64,000 nucleotides of DNA from CAWIJK01 sp963836375 (GTDB lineage: Bacteria; Actinomycetota; Acidimicrobiia; Acidimicrobiales; RAAP-2), in the NCBI GenBank assembly GCA_963836375.1, contig CAWIJK010000002.1, forward strand, positions 744,001-808,000, read 5' to 3'. The notes under the pieces are model-generated. The model worked only from the letters and a program-made list of their open reading frames with translations. It was not told where the DNA came from and searched no databases. Shown here one piece after another: positions 36,277 to 45,500 of this stretch (position 1 is the first letter of the stretch; each line of letters opens with the position of its first letter). The translations under genes and the position numbers were made by a program.

Positions 36277-36573
36277 CTACCGGGTCGGTTGGGCGACTCT
36301 CGCCTCAACGCTCACGTTCTCACCGTCCCAATCCCAGCCGCGTCTGCCATCGCCGGCACCCCTGCGGGATCCGTGGGAGCAACGGGGTTGGACCTCCACG
36401 CGATCGGGCCAGACCCGGACGAGCTCGTCGTAGCGACCGTCGGAGAACAGCCGGCCACATCGCGTGCACTGCCAGGCCACCTGGTGTTCTTCGTCCCAGA
36501 TATCGAAGTAACTTCCCGCGCGCCGCAGAATCATTTTCGAGCTGCATCGCCCGGGGCACAGATCTCCATCCAC
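36277..36573 (-). CDS. Small cysteine-rich, possibly zinc-ribbon protein
   Basis: A 98-residue frame from GTG 36571-36573. The first part has Cys6, Cys10 and a CTRCGRLF pair, spaced like a treble-clef or zinc-ribbon protein, then GRYDELVRVWPDRVEVQ. The last 35 residues are low complexity and may lie beyond a true shorter product. No family is recognised. The Cys arrangement and aromatic content make a real gene more likely than a shadow, since the opposite strand has no credible gene here. Confidence 0.45.
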   Translation of the reverse strand: MDGDLCPGRCSSKMILRRAGSYFDIWDEEHQVAWQCTRCGRLFSDGRYDELVRVWPDRVEVQPRCSHGSRRGAGDGRRGWDWDGENVSVEARVAQPTR

Positions 36574-36636
36574 GCTTCGACCCTACCGGAGGCGAACGTC
36601 GGCCACGCAGAGCCAAAGGTCCCTTTGTCCGGCCCG

Positions 36637-36672
36637 GACCTCCCTCCGAGTTACCCGCTCCTTGGGGAGGTC
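36637..36672. repeat. Inverted repeat, 8-bp stem
   Basis: GACCTCCC (36637-36644) and GGGAGGTC (36665-36672) are perfect inverted repeats with a 20-base gap. They lie between the small Cys-rich gene and the exporter. They could be an operator or RNA hairpin. Confidence 0.35.
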
Positions 36673-36690
36673 AACCGTCCGCCCGGTGGG

Positions 36691-36716
36691 CGTGATGGCC
36701 CCCGGGGGCCGTCACG
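36691..36716. terminator. Near-perfect 26-bp palindrome, likely terminator of MFS gene
   Basis: The 26 bases form a palindrome with one non-complementary pair (T/G, a wobble in RNA), giving a 13-bp GC-rich stem with almost no loop. It lies about 78 bp after the stop of the minus-strand exporter. No T-run follows, so an operator role is also possible. Confidence 0.4.
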
Positions 36717-36793
36717 CGTCTGACCTACCGAAACCGGCGTAGAGGGGATCGTCCCCCTTCGCATACTGGCTCCGCGTTGGTCGATGACCTCGG

Positions 36794-38551
36794 TCACGAA
36801 CCAGCCGAAGTGTTTCTCAGCGATGACGCTGACGGCGCATCGGCCGCTGCATATCCCTCGATGAGCGCCCGCTCTTCATCCCGCGAGGGGAACATGGTGG
36901 CCACGAGGATCGCCCCGAGGACGATGGCGATGGCCCCGGCCGCGTACGCCCAGTCGGCGCCGCTGAGGAATGAGGCGCGTGCGCCCGCGATGATCTGCTT
37001 CGCCTGAGAGGGGTCCGTCTTCTGCGCATAGTCCGCCGCAGAGGCGAAGCTGCGCTCGAGGACCGTAGTCACCTGCTGATCGTTCTTGTACGCCGTCGTG
37101 GCGAGGCGGCGGGCGACGTCGGCCGCGTAGGCGGCGGTGAGGATGACTCCGAGAATCGACTGCATGATCGAGCCGCCGAGGTCGCGCTGGAGGTCCGCGG
37201 TGCCCGACGCCATGCCGACCTTCGACACGGGCACCGACCCGGTCAGAGAGTGCGATGCGGGGGTTCCGGCGAGGGCGACCCCCGCCCCCATGAGGGCGAA
37301 GGCCAGGCTGACCTCGAAGAACGAAGCGGACGCCGTCCACAAGAGGAGCATCGTGAGGAACGACAACAGGAGGAACCCGTAGCCGAGAAGGAGGGCGACC
37401 CGTGAGCCGAAGCGGGCGATGACGCGCGCCGAGAGTGGCGCCACGAGGAGCATGACGACCGCTGCGGGGATCCCGACGGTGCCCGCCTTGAGCGTCGAGT
37501 ACCCAAGCACGAGCTGGACGAACTGGGTGCCGATATAGAAGCCACCCAGGAGGGTGCCGAACACGATCATGCCGGCGGTGGCCGCAACCCAAAATGTGGG
37601 ACGCCCGCCGTAGTGCAGGTCGAACAGGGGATGGCGCGCCCGGCGCTCCTGGCGGTAGAAGGCCGCCAGTCCCAGCAGAGCGACTGCACCGGCCACGAGC
37701 ACGATCGTCCCCTCCCCCGGACTCGGCGCGAGGTTGATGGCCAGCACAAGGGCCAAGATGGCGACGACTGACAGCACACCGCCGGGGTGATCGACGGGAT
37801 CGGTGGTCTCACCGACGTGCGCCGGCAAAGTGAACCAAGCGACGGCGAGGGCAAGGATGGCAAGAGGTGCGCTGATGAGGAACACCGACCCCCACCAGTA
37901 GTGGTCGAGGAGCCACCCGGCGACCAAGGTGGCGATGACGACTATCGAGCCGCCCACAGCGGACCAAAGTGCGATGGCTCGGGTCCGCCGGGGCCCGTCG
38001 CTCAGTGCCGTGATGAGCGCGAGTGTGGTGGGATAGGCCATGCCTGCTGCCACCCCGCCGAGCACCCGCGCGGCGATGAGGACGACAATGTTCGGTGCCC
38101 AGGCCGCGAGGAGCGCGGTGGGGACGGTGACGATCATCCCGAGCGCAAGCAGCCCCTTGCGGCCGTGGCGGTCGCCGATTGCGCCCAAATACAAGACTGA
38201 GGAGGCGAGACCGACGGAGAAGCCCACCGAGACCAGGTTCATCTCGGTCTGGCTTGCGTGGAAGGCGGCACCGATGTCGGGCACGGCGATGTTGGCTACG
38301 GCGAGGTTGAGGTTCGCCACGCTCGCCACCGCGAGCAACGCCACGAGGGATGCGCCGGTGAGCGTCGGGTGTCCGGCAGGCCCCTTGGCGGCTCCGTCGC
38401 TCTGGACGTTCAGTTTTCCTCCCAGGCCCTGTCGTTCCGGGGTCTCGACGCCGTGAGCGCCGGCCTGCAGGTTCGCCTGGCGCCCATTGGCACGCCCTCC
38501 GCTCAGCGTCCTGATGCCCGGGGGATGATCCTCTGACCCCCAGGCGGTCAT
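36794..38551 (-). CDS. MFS exporter, DHA2 type, 14 helices
   Basis: A 585-residue major facilitator. About 65 N-terminal residues are hydrophilic, after which 14 hydrophobic segments follow. Motif A is seen as GAIGDRHGRKGLL and motif C-like glycine-rich sequence in the fifth helix (AIALWSAVGGSIVV). The large loop before the last helix (SFASAADYAQKTDPSQAK) is typical of EmrB/QacA drug exporters. The upstream ATG 38549-38551 may be too early: a shorter protein without the hydrophilic N-terminus is possible. The substrate is unknown; it lies beside copper pumps but is not a metal transporter family. Confidence 0.88.
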   Translation of the reverse strand: MTAWGSEDHPPGIRTLSGGRANGRQANLQAGAHGVETPERQGLGGKLNVQSDGAAKGPAGHPTLTGASLVALLAVASVANLNLAVANIAVPDIGAAFHASQTEMNLVSVGFSVGLASSVLYLGAIGDRHGRKGLLALGMIVTVPTALLAAWAPNIVVLIAARVLGGVAAGMAYPTTLALITALSDGPRRTRAIALWSAVGGSIVVIATLVAGWLLDHYWWGSVFLISAPLAILALAVAWFTLPAHVGETTDPVDHPGGVLSVVAILALVLAINLAPSPGEGTIVLVAGAVALLGLAAFYRQERRARHPLFDLHYGGRPTFWVAATAGMIVFGTLLGGFYIGTQFVQLVLGYSTLKAGTVGIPAAVVMLLVAPLSARVIARFGSRVALLLGYGFLLLSFLTMLLLWTASASFFEVSLAFALMGAGVALAGTPASHSLTGSVPVSKVGMASGTADLQRDLGGSIMQSILGVILTAAYAADVARRLATTAYKNDQQVTTVLERSFASAADYAQKTDPSQAKQIIAGARASFLSGADWAYAAGAIAIVLGAILVATMFPSRDEERALIEGYAAADAPSASSLRNTSAGS

Positions 38552-38613
38552 CGGTTCCTGTGATCGGCTGGAAGCGCAGGGACCTGGCCGAAGGCAGGAA
38601 CCTCGTGAACCAA

Positions 38614-38640
38614 GATGACGCTCGATTTCCGAGCGTCATC
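38614..38640. promoter_or_regulatory. Perfect 11-bp inverted repeat upstream of MFS gene
   Basis: GATGACGCTCG (38614-38624) and CGAGCGTCATC (38630-38640) flank five bases. The element is 63 bp upstream of the exporter start and 209 bp downstream of the 85-codon gene on the same strand. It may be an operator for a repressor of the exporter or a terminator for the upstream gene. Confidence 0.45.
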
Positions 38641-38848
38641 GCCAGACCCCAAACGCTACGACCAAGACTAGGACGCTGGCCACCCGGTATGCCGCACTCC
38701 CCTCCCGGCGGGCTCCGCCGCACCTGGGACGACCCCGAGAGCCGGGCCATCGATCGCGTCCCGTCTTGTGGGCTCGAGCCGGCGAGACCCTCTCGGCGTT
38801 CGCTTCACGCTCATCGGACCGCTCGCTCGGCCGGGGTTGAGCGCTGGT

Positions 38849-39106
38849 TCAATGCCGCTTTCGTCGGTCGTGTCGTGACTGAGCTCGCTGCGCCTTGCGC
38901 TTCCGACGGGCTGCGGCGGTTGAATGTGGATGCTCGGCGGTGCCGCTCAGCCCTGGTGTCCCGAGCGAGCCGCCTCCAGCGCCAGTCATCGACGTGCGCT
39001 CGTCCTCCTCCTCGTACTCCAGGCGGTTCCGGCGCTTCGACCTCTGGGCGACAACCGCCACGACGAGGACCACGGCAAGGATGCCGAAGACGAGGACGTA
39101 GAACAT
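38849..39106 (-). CDS. Small single-span membrane protein with basic tail
   Basis: An 85-residue protein. Residues 2-20 form one hydrophobic helix (FYVLVFGILAVVLVVAVVA), followed by basic residues (QRSKRRNR), an acidic patch and a very basic C-terminus (RRKRKAQRAQSRHDRRKRH). The tail would lie in the cytoplasm and could bind nucleic acid or lipid. No family is recognised. About 300 bp downstream of its stop (38552-38848) holds only the inverted repeat noted above. Confidence 0.55.
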   Translation of the reverse strand: MFYVLVFGILAVVLVVAVVAQRSKRRNRLEYEEEDERTSMTGAGGGSLGTPGLSGTAEHPHSTAAARRKRKAQRAQSRHDRRKRH

Positions 39107-39231
39107 CGCTCAGCCGAGGTTGCGGGAATGGTCGGGCACTGAGTGGTTACCTTTCGAGGTCGAATCAGCGAGACCGAACCCGCGGGCGGTGGTGACCCCC
39201 CGCGAGCCTGCCTCCAGCTGTGCCCGGCGGC

Positions 39232-39903
39232 TCAGGTGGGAGTGGTCCCCCCAGAGGCTTGGGCAAGCGCGGCATCCCAGTCGATGGCGCATTCCTCCGG
39301 CTTACCGTCGGCCATGTACTTCACGGGGACCTTGGAGCCATTGAAGAGCAGCGGTACGGCCTCAGGTGGCACCGGGAGGCCAACCTGGATCTGGTAGGGC
39401 GCAGTCCCGTCGCGCATGATCGTGAGGGTGAACTTGTACATATCCAAACCCTTCGAGTTCGTCACGCCCAACGGTCCCGAGTCGACGATCACACCTTGCG
39501 CCGCCACGCCCTGGGTCATGATGTCCGCCACCGTGAGTTGCCCGGGCTGGGCCTTCAGGCGGATTTTGGGGGTCTCAGTCGCCAGGTCGATGGCGACCCT
39601 CGAGTGGTCATTGGGGTCTACGCGGACGGTGACCTCGGACGCCCCGGGCGAGATCTGGGCGATCACGTATTGCGGGAGACGCTTCTTGGCCTGCGCCTCG
39701 TATGGATCCGTCTCGTCGAGGAAGACCTTGAGCGCGAAGACGCAGACCTGCTCGGGCGGTGCACCCCCTCGCTGGACCGACGAGCCCGTGATCTGCATGT
39801 TCTCCACCACGGCCGCCCCGATGAGCGGACTCGCCATGAGCTCGGGATCGTCACCTCCGAACGAAGTGTCGATCGACGTCTTGAGCTTCTTGATGAATCC
39901 CAT
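39232..39903 (-). CDS. Conserved hypothetical protein, cytoplasmic
   Basis: A 223-residue soluble protein beginning MGFIKKLKTSIDTSFGG, with a strong AGGAGG ribosome-binding site before the ATG at 39901-39903. It has no signal or membrane segment. Strand-rich stretches such as VTVRVDPNDHSRVAIDLA and YQIQVGLPVPPEAVPLLFNGS suggest a beta-sandwich. I do not recognise a named family. Good start signals and codon use argue that it is expressed. Confidence 0.65.
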   Translation of the reverse strand: MGFIKKLKTSIDTSFGGDDPELMASPLIGAAVVENMQITGSSVQRGGAPPEQVCVFALKVFLDETDPYEAQAKKRLPQYVIAQISPGASEVTVRVDPNDHSRVAIDLATETPKIRLKAQPGQLTVADIMTQGVAAQGVIVDSGPLGVTNSKGLDMYKFTLTIMRDGTAPYQIQVGLPVPPEAVPLLFNGSKVPVKYMADGKPEECAIDWDAALAQASGGTTPT

Positions 39904-40092
39904 TCCGCCTCCTCTCGCGCTGCCGCTGCCTCAACCTCCCGGCGTTGTGGACGATACTGGATTGGATCCTATGGCGCCTCCCCTCGGCGCCCGTCACGTC
40001 CCTCACCGCGGTCCAGGCCCCGGCGTGCCGCGCATGATCCGATCGCGCTATCGACACGATGCGTCTCGTCTCGCGGTGCCCCGGGAGGTGGC

Positions 40093-40774
40093 ATGCCGGT
40101 CCCCCGAGAAGCGGGCCGCCCACTCGAGGACCGACCCACCCGGCCAGGGCCCGGCGGGGAGTCGGTGCCGAGGACCGAGGACCGGGCCCGGCGGGCCCTC
40201 GCCGTGGCCGCTGTGGTCATCGCCCTCGTCGCCGACCGGCAGTCCTCTACCTGGTCGGGGGGGCCGAGTACCAGCGGGCCACGACGCTCGCCAACGGCGA
40301 CGACCCGGCCGCCGCCTTGGGAGGCGCCTCCACGGCGGAGTCGCTGCTGTCGCCGTGGCCGAACGCGGCGACCCTCCTCGCGAACGTCAACCTCACCCTG
40401 TTCCTCGGGGGCGATTCGGCACGGCTCGCGACGGCGGTCCAGTGGGCGCGCCAGGCGGTCGCCGCAATCCGACGGACCCGGACGTGTGGGTGCTGCTGGC
40501 CGACCTCCAGTTGGCCGGGGGTGAGGTTGGCCCGGCCAAGGCCAGCGCCTCGAGGGCACTGGAGTTCGGGCCTTGGGACCCCCAGGCAGCGGCCGTCCTC
40601 GGGGTGATCGCCGCCAGCCGGAACGAGCGCTCCGAGGCGCAGAAGTGGCTACGGCGCTCGCTCGCCGTCCTCCCGAAACGGTACCTGGCGAGCGCCCTGC
40701 AGGACGTGGAGCGGGGATGCCGGGCCTCGCCCCTGACCCCCCAGCAGCCGTCGGTGGTCTTCAGTTGCCACTAG
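40093..40774 (+). pseudogene. TPR-repeat membrane protein, disrupted by two frameshifts
   Basis: One protein can be read across three frames. ATG 40093 starts a basic N-terminus and a hydrophobic segment ALAVAAVVIALVA. The frame then shifts near 40230 to VLYLVGGAEYQRATTLANGD...WARQAVA. It shifts again near 40465 to NPTDPDVWVLLADLQLAGG...AQKWLRRSLAVLP, which is plainly TPR-like. The result resembles the C-terminal TPR part of O-antigen-ligase or wall-associated membrane proteins. Either two single-base indels inactivated the gene or the assembly has errors here. Confidence 0.6.
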
Positions 40775-40889
40775 CCGTTCGACCACAGACAGGCGTTCGG
40801 ACCGATCCTGTCGAGCTCGTGACGGCGGACACGGCCCCGGAACCCCTCCGGTCCGCTGGCGGGGATCTCGATCCGTTAGCGTGAGTCGC

Positions 40890-41201
40890 ATGTCATTGAC
40901 CCCAGAGCCCGATCACCTGAGCAACCATCATCGCGACACCCTGCTGCAGATCTTTCAGCATCCGACGAGCCACAACATTGAGTGGCGGGCCATCTTGTCC
41001 TTGTTGGAGGCCGTTGGTTCGGTCGAGCTGCAACACGACGGCAAATATCTCGTCACTGTCGCGACTGAGACCGAGGTTCTCACCCGTCCGAAGCACAAGG
41101 ACGTCGACGTCCAGCAGCTGGTCGACCTCCGCCGCATGTTGACCGCTGCTGGGTACGACGCCGTCGTCGACGAGCTGAAGGCCAAGGGGAAAGAGGTCTG
41201 A
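40890..41201 (+). CDS. Conserved hypothetical protein, HicA-like small fold
   Basis: A 103-residue protein from ATG 40890 (an in-frame GTG lies 9 bp earlier). The pattern HHRDTLLQIFQHPTSHNIEWRAILSLLEAVGSV followed by a short strand pair and DVDVQQLVDLRRMLTAAGY belongs to a widespread actinobacterial family of unknown function. The middle resembles HicA/dsRBD-like RNA-binding domains. No HicB-type antitoxin is adjacent, so a toxin role is not supported. Confidence 0.65.
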   Translation: MSLTPEPDHLSNHHRDTLLQIFQHPTSHNIEWRAILSLLEAVGSVELQHDGKYLVTVATETEVLTRPKHKDVDVQQLVDLRRMLTAAGYDAVVDELKAKGKEV

Positions 41202-41221
41202 GCTGGCAGGGCCCGGTGGCC

Positions 41222-41893
41222 TCAGCGAGTCGGGCCCTCGCTCGCTTCAATGATCGAGATGTTGAAGGCAGGAGTCCCTAGTGCCTGCATGACCCGCACC
41301 CACAGAAGCAGATAGGCCTCTGTCCCCCGTGCGGCTGTGATGTCGCCGAGGTCCACGATTCGCTCAGCCTCCCAGCCCAAGGACCCGAGTAGTCCAATGG
41401 TCGTCGCCTTGGCGTCGGAATCGTTGCCGGCTACAAACAGGTTGGTGGCCGAGGCGAGATCCCCAGGACTCACCATGACGCTCGCGGTGACAGTGTTGAG
41501 GGCTTTCACCACGCGGGCTTCAGGGAAGGCCCGCTGGATCTGCTCGCCCAGGCTGTCGGTGTTGGCGACGGTCAGCGACGGCGGCATGCCGTGTGAGAAG
41601 TCGAGAGGGTTGGCCACATCGATGAGCACGTTCCCGGCCAGATTGTCGGCCCCGGCCAGCTCCAACGCGGCGAGGGACGCCTGCCCCGAGGTGGCGTTGA
41701 CGACGATCTCTCCGTGCTTGGCCGCCTCGGCGAAGGCTCCGGCCCGGCCACGCCCCTTCGTGCTGGCCACCCAGTCGGCGGCCTTGGGGTTGGCGGCGTC
41801 ACGTGAGCCCATGACGACCTCGTGTCCCACGGCGACCAATTTTGTGGCCACCGTCTGCCCAACCATGCCCGTACCCAACACGCCGATCCTCAT
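41222..41893 (-). CDS. NADPH-dependent F420 reductase-like oxidoreductase
   Basis: A 223-residue Rossmann-fold protein of the F420-dependent NADP reductase (Fno) family. The dinucleotide motif GVLGTGMVGQ is at the N-terminus, MGSRD follows beta-strand 2, and NATSGQAS, VVKALNTVTASVMV and AGNDSDAKATT are family segments. It would move hydride between NADPH and F420, or act on a related substrate. ATG at 41891-41893 is chosen because a GGAGG site lies five bases upstream. The longer in-frame start lacks one. Confidence 0.85.
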   Translation of the reverse strand: MRIGVLGTGMVGQTVATKLVAVGHEVVMGSRDAANPKAADWVASTKGRGRAGAFAEAAKHGEIVVNATSGQASLAALELAGADNLAGNVLIDVANPLDFSHGMPPSLTVANTDSLGEQIQRAFPEARVVKALNTVTASVMVSPGDLASATNLFVAGNDSDAKATTIGLLGSLGWEAERIVDLGDITAARGTEAYLLLWVRVMQALGTPAFNISIIEASEGPTR

Positions 41894-42135
41894 GGTGTCC
41901 TCCAAGCGCCGGCCAGGCCCCGAACGATGCCAGCAGCCAATGTAACGGGATCGGCCTCGTATCGAGCGCGGGACTCGGTTGGCCCAGCGACATCACCCGT
42001 GCGGACGCGCACAGTCGGGCGTCCAGGCTCACTTCGCTGACGCCGATCGTGCCGTGACGGGGCATGCTGCACCCTTTTGACGCCCCGTCGACCTAGTTCA
42101 GCGACGAGACGTTGGCGTGGTCGGCGCTTAGCGTC

Positions 42136-42169
42136 CGGCACGCGTCATCAACGCGAATGACGCGTGCCG
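42136..42169. repeat. 13-bp perfect inverted repeat, candidate operator
   Basis: The arms CGGCACGCGTCAT and ATGACGCGTGCCG are exact inverse complements separated by eight bases. No T-run adjoins either side, so a protein-binding operator fits better than a terminator. It lies 243 bp upstream of the oxidoreductase start and 343 bp upstream of the adhesin start. Confidence 0.5.
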
Positions 42170-42480
42170 ATGCCGGCAGCCGATCCGTGAGCAACCCGGC
42201 ATGGCCGTCACGTGAAAAGACCCTCTATCCTCAAGCCACCCCTACTTCGCCTTAAGACCCTTGACCAGGTCCCCGAGATCGACCCCAATGGCGGCTCGCA
42301 GTCGGGCTATGAATTCCAGGCTCGGGTTCCTAAGCCAGAATTCCAGGCTGGCCCAGATGGGCCCGGTTTTGATTGGGTCCCAAGGTTCAGATCGTCATCG
42401 GACCACTTTAAGCGTTGCCAGTCCCCCCAGACTCGATCAGTGAAGCAAAGAGATCACCGCTTCGTCAAGCTTGGCTGCCA

Positions 42481-42511
42481 TACACTGAACCAGCGATAGG
42501 GGGCGATAACG
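42481..42511 (+). promoter_or_regulatory. Possible -10 element and ribosome-binding site of the adhesin gene
   Basis: TACACT at 42481-42486 resembles an actinobacterial -10 hexamer, and AGGGGG at 42498-42503 lies eight bases before ATG 42512. No good -35 sequence is seen at the usual distance. Confidence 0.35.
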
Positions 42512-45500
42512 ATGCGAGGGGACTTCCGGTGGACATTCACGTCGGGCACATTGCTCATGGCTTCCGCGCTCATGATGGTGGGAACCCTCGTCCCGAGTGG
42601 ATTAGCCTCCGCCGAGTCAACCAACGCGTTGCAGTATTACGCGGATGGGGCAGCCAATTCTGGGGTAAAACTCTTTCTCGCCGAGGTGAATCAAGACCCG
42701 ACCGCCATTGACTGTTCGGCAGCGAGTCCCTTGACAGGTCAGTGCCAAGGGGCCACCTTCAACGAGTGGATTCCGGTGCCGGGGACCGGACAGGTGGCCG
42801 AGTACTACATGTGGGACAACCCAGTCGTCTGTTTCAACCAGACCTGTACGGGTCAGCCAACTCCAGGCGCCGTGCCGCTCTATGTCGAAGAGACAGTGAT
42901 TGGGGCAGCAGGGCCGAGCCCGCAAAGTCTTGTTTACGACACCCAGGACGCTCAGCTAACGCCCGAGAACGGATTCTTGTCGCGAGTCTGGTGGAGCAAC
43001 TACGAGGCCACCGACCCTTACCTGACAGGGAACCCCGACGCGGACTGCACCTGGGATTGGGCTAATGGGTACAACGGACCCGTGGTGGGCGGCACCAACC
43101 CCTGTTCTGCCGTCTACTTCGGACCCAACGACAAGGTCTACGGCCCCATCTTCTCCAATGACTCCATCTACGTCGCCAGCGGAACGACCCTCGGACCGGT
43201 GACCACGGCCGATCCGAATTGCCTGTTCGTCACCGGCACCGGAGGGAGGGCGGCCAGCTGCCAGACGACTGCAGCCGGAGCCGGCGTCTCCCAGAGCAGC
43301 GGCGACGCCGCGGCCAGCTCCTACCGCGCACCGAAGGAGGCGCCGCCCGACACGAGCGACGCGCTTGAGGCGTCGGCCCAGGCCGGCGGCTGCGTCTACC
43401 AGGGACCGACCACGATCACGTTCGACGCCAACGACCAGATGACCGTCTGGAGTCCAGATTCGATTGGAGCACCGACGACCACGTCCCAGTGCCTTCCCTC
43501 CAGCCCGGCGACGGTCAACGTCCCCAACGGGGCTAACGGCAACGGGGTCATCTACGTCCAGTCGGCAAGCTCAGGCTGCGAAGCCGGTGCCAATCCCTAC
43601 GACGACTGGACGGATGGGACCTACGGTCCGAACGCCCAACTCAACTACCTCGGGAGCTACGCCAACTACGACGGGGCAACGGCCAACCCGGACTGCGAGG
43701 GGGACGCCTTCGTCAGCGACAACCCCGGTGGTGAGACGAACACGCCGCTACCGAGTTCGACGGGCGGCGTCTCGGGCCAGCTCACCGTCGCCACCAGCAA
43801 CAATGTCGTGGTGACCGGGAACGTCGAGTACACCGACTGCGGGGCCGGCTTCAGCCAGTCGGCTCCACAGAACGGGCCGTGCCAGTACAACACCGGTGGC
43901 ACCAACGACGCTCTTGGGTTGATCGCCACCAACTACGTTGAAGTCAACCACCCGGTGCAGAACAACACCGGCAACAATGGCAACGACTGCCGGACCTCGG
44001 GGGGTCAGCACCCGGTGACCACCTGCGCGGCCGCCAACGCCAACTCCACGTTGGAGAACAACTGCACCACCGGGGCGAACGGGACGGTGGGGACGCCAGC
44101 AGCGGCAGTCTGCACCCCCGGCGGCACGTCCGGGGGCACCCCGGGATCCAGCAACAACCTCATCATCGACGCGGCGATCCTGGCGCTCAACCACTCCTTC
44201 GCGGTCAACAACGAGGGAGAGATCGACTCCAACGGCAACGGCTGGGGGGCCGGATCCCTGCTCGGGACCCTCACCGTCTACGGCTCCATCGACCAGGACT
44301 GGCGCGGCGCCGTCGGGGAAGTTGGTGTATCGGGCTACACCAAGGACTACGACTGGGACAGCCGCCTCGACTTCGTAGCTCCCCCGTCGTATCTGACTCC
44401 TGGGACGCCGTCGTTCGCACTGTTGTCGTCGCTCACGCTGAGTAAATCCACCACCTCGCCGGTGTACAGCTCAGTGGGTCAATCCATCCCCTATTCCTAC
44501 CTGGTAACCAACACCGGCACGACCGCTCTTACCGGGGTCTCCGTCAGCGATGATCTCGTTCCCACGGTGAGTTGCCCATCAACCACGTTGGCTCCTGGGG
44601 CCAACGAGTCATGCACCGGGAGCTACACAATCACCCAGGGCGACCTGGACCAAGGATCGGTGACCAACGTCGCCGTCGCAAGTGCAACTGGACCCGAGTC
44701 GATTAACTCAAACTCATCGACGGTCACCGTGTCGTCGAACCTTGGCGCTTCGTCGCCAGCGTCGATCACTTCGATCAGCCCGTCGTCTGGTCCGCCCGCC
44801 GGCGGCACGGTGGTCACGATCACCGGGGTGAACTTCACCGGAGTGACCGGCTCGAGTGGCGTCAGTTTCGGAGGTGTCGCTGCCAGCGCATACACGGTCA
44901 ACTCGGACACCTCGATCACGGCCACGGTGCCCGCCGGTTCGGCCGGAAGTGTCAACGTAGTCATTGATGCCCCTGGTGGATTGGGAACACTCACCAACGG
45001 CTACACCTACGTCACTTCTCCGACGGTAACGAGCGTCAGCCCGGACACCGGTCCCACGGGAGGCGGAACGGTCGTCACCATCGCCGGGACGGGCTTCACC
45101 GGGGCAACCGCGGTCGACTTCGGGGCCAGCCCCGCCACGAGCTTCACGGTGAACTCGGATACCTCGATCACGGCGACCGATCCGGCCGGATCGGCGGGCG
45201 TCGTGGACACGACGGTGACGACGCTCGTGGGCACCTCGGCCACTTCGGCGGCTGACCAGTTCGTCTACGCGATCCCCGCCCCGACCGTCAACTCGGTCAA
45301 CCCGGGTGTCGGTCCGACCAGCGGCGGGACGGTCGTCACTATCGCAGGGGCTGCCTTCACTGGAACAACCGGCTCCAACGGAGTGACATTCGGAGGGGTT
45401 GACGCAACTTCGTATACCGTCAACTCGGACACCTCGATCACGGCCACCACGCCCGCCGGTTCTGCGGGAACTGTCGACGTCGTAGTCAATACCCCTGGTG

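Larger units (their letters stand above)
41894..42511. promoter_or_regulatory. Divergent intergenic region with repeats
   Basis: This 618-bp gap separates the leftward oxidoreductase and the rightward adhesin and has no convincing gene. It holds an 8-bp inverted repeat (GACGGGGC 42056-42063, GCCCCGTC 42082-42089) and a 13-bp perfect inverted repeat (42136-42148 and 42157-42169, eight-base gap). A 12-bp direct repeat GAATTCCAGGCT occurs at 42311-42322 and 42338-42349. The lower GC content of the right half matches promoter DNA. Confidence 0.5.

Noticed and set aside
40890..41201. HicA toxin of a toxin-antitoxin pair
   Set aside because: No HicB-like partner adjoins it and the catalytic His region is not clear.
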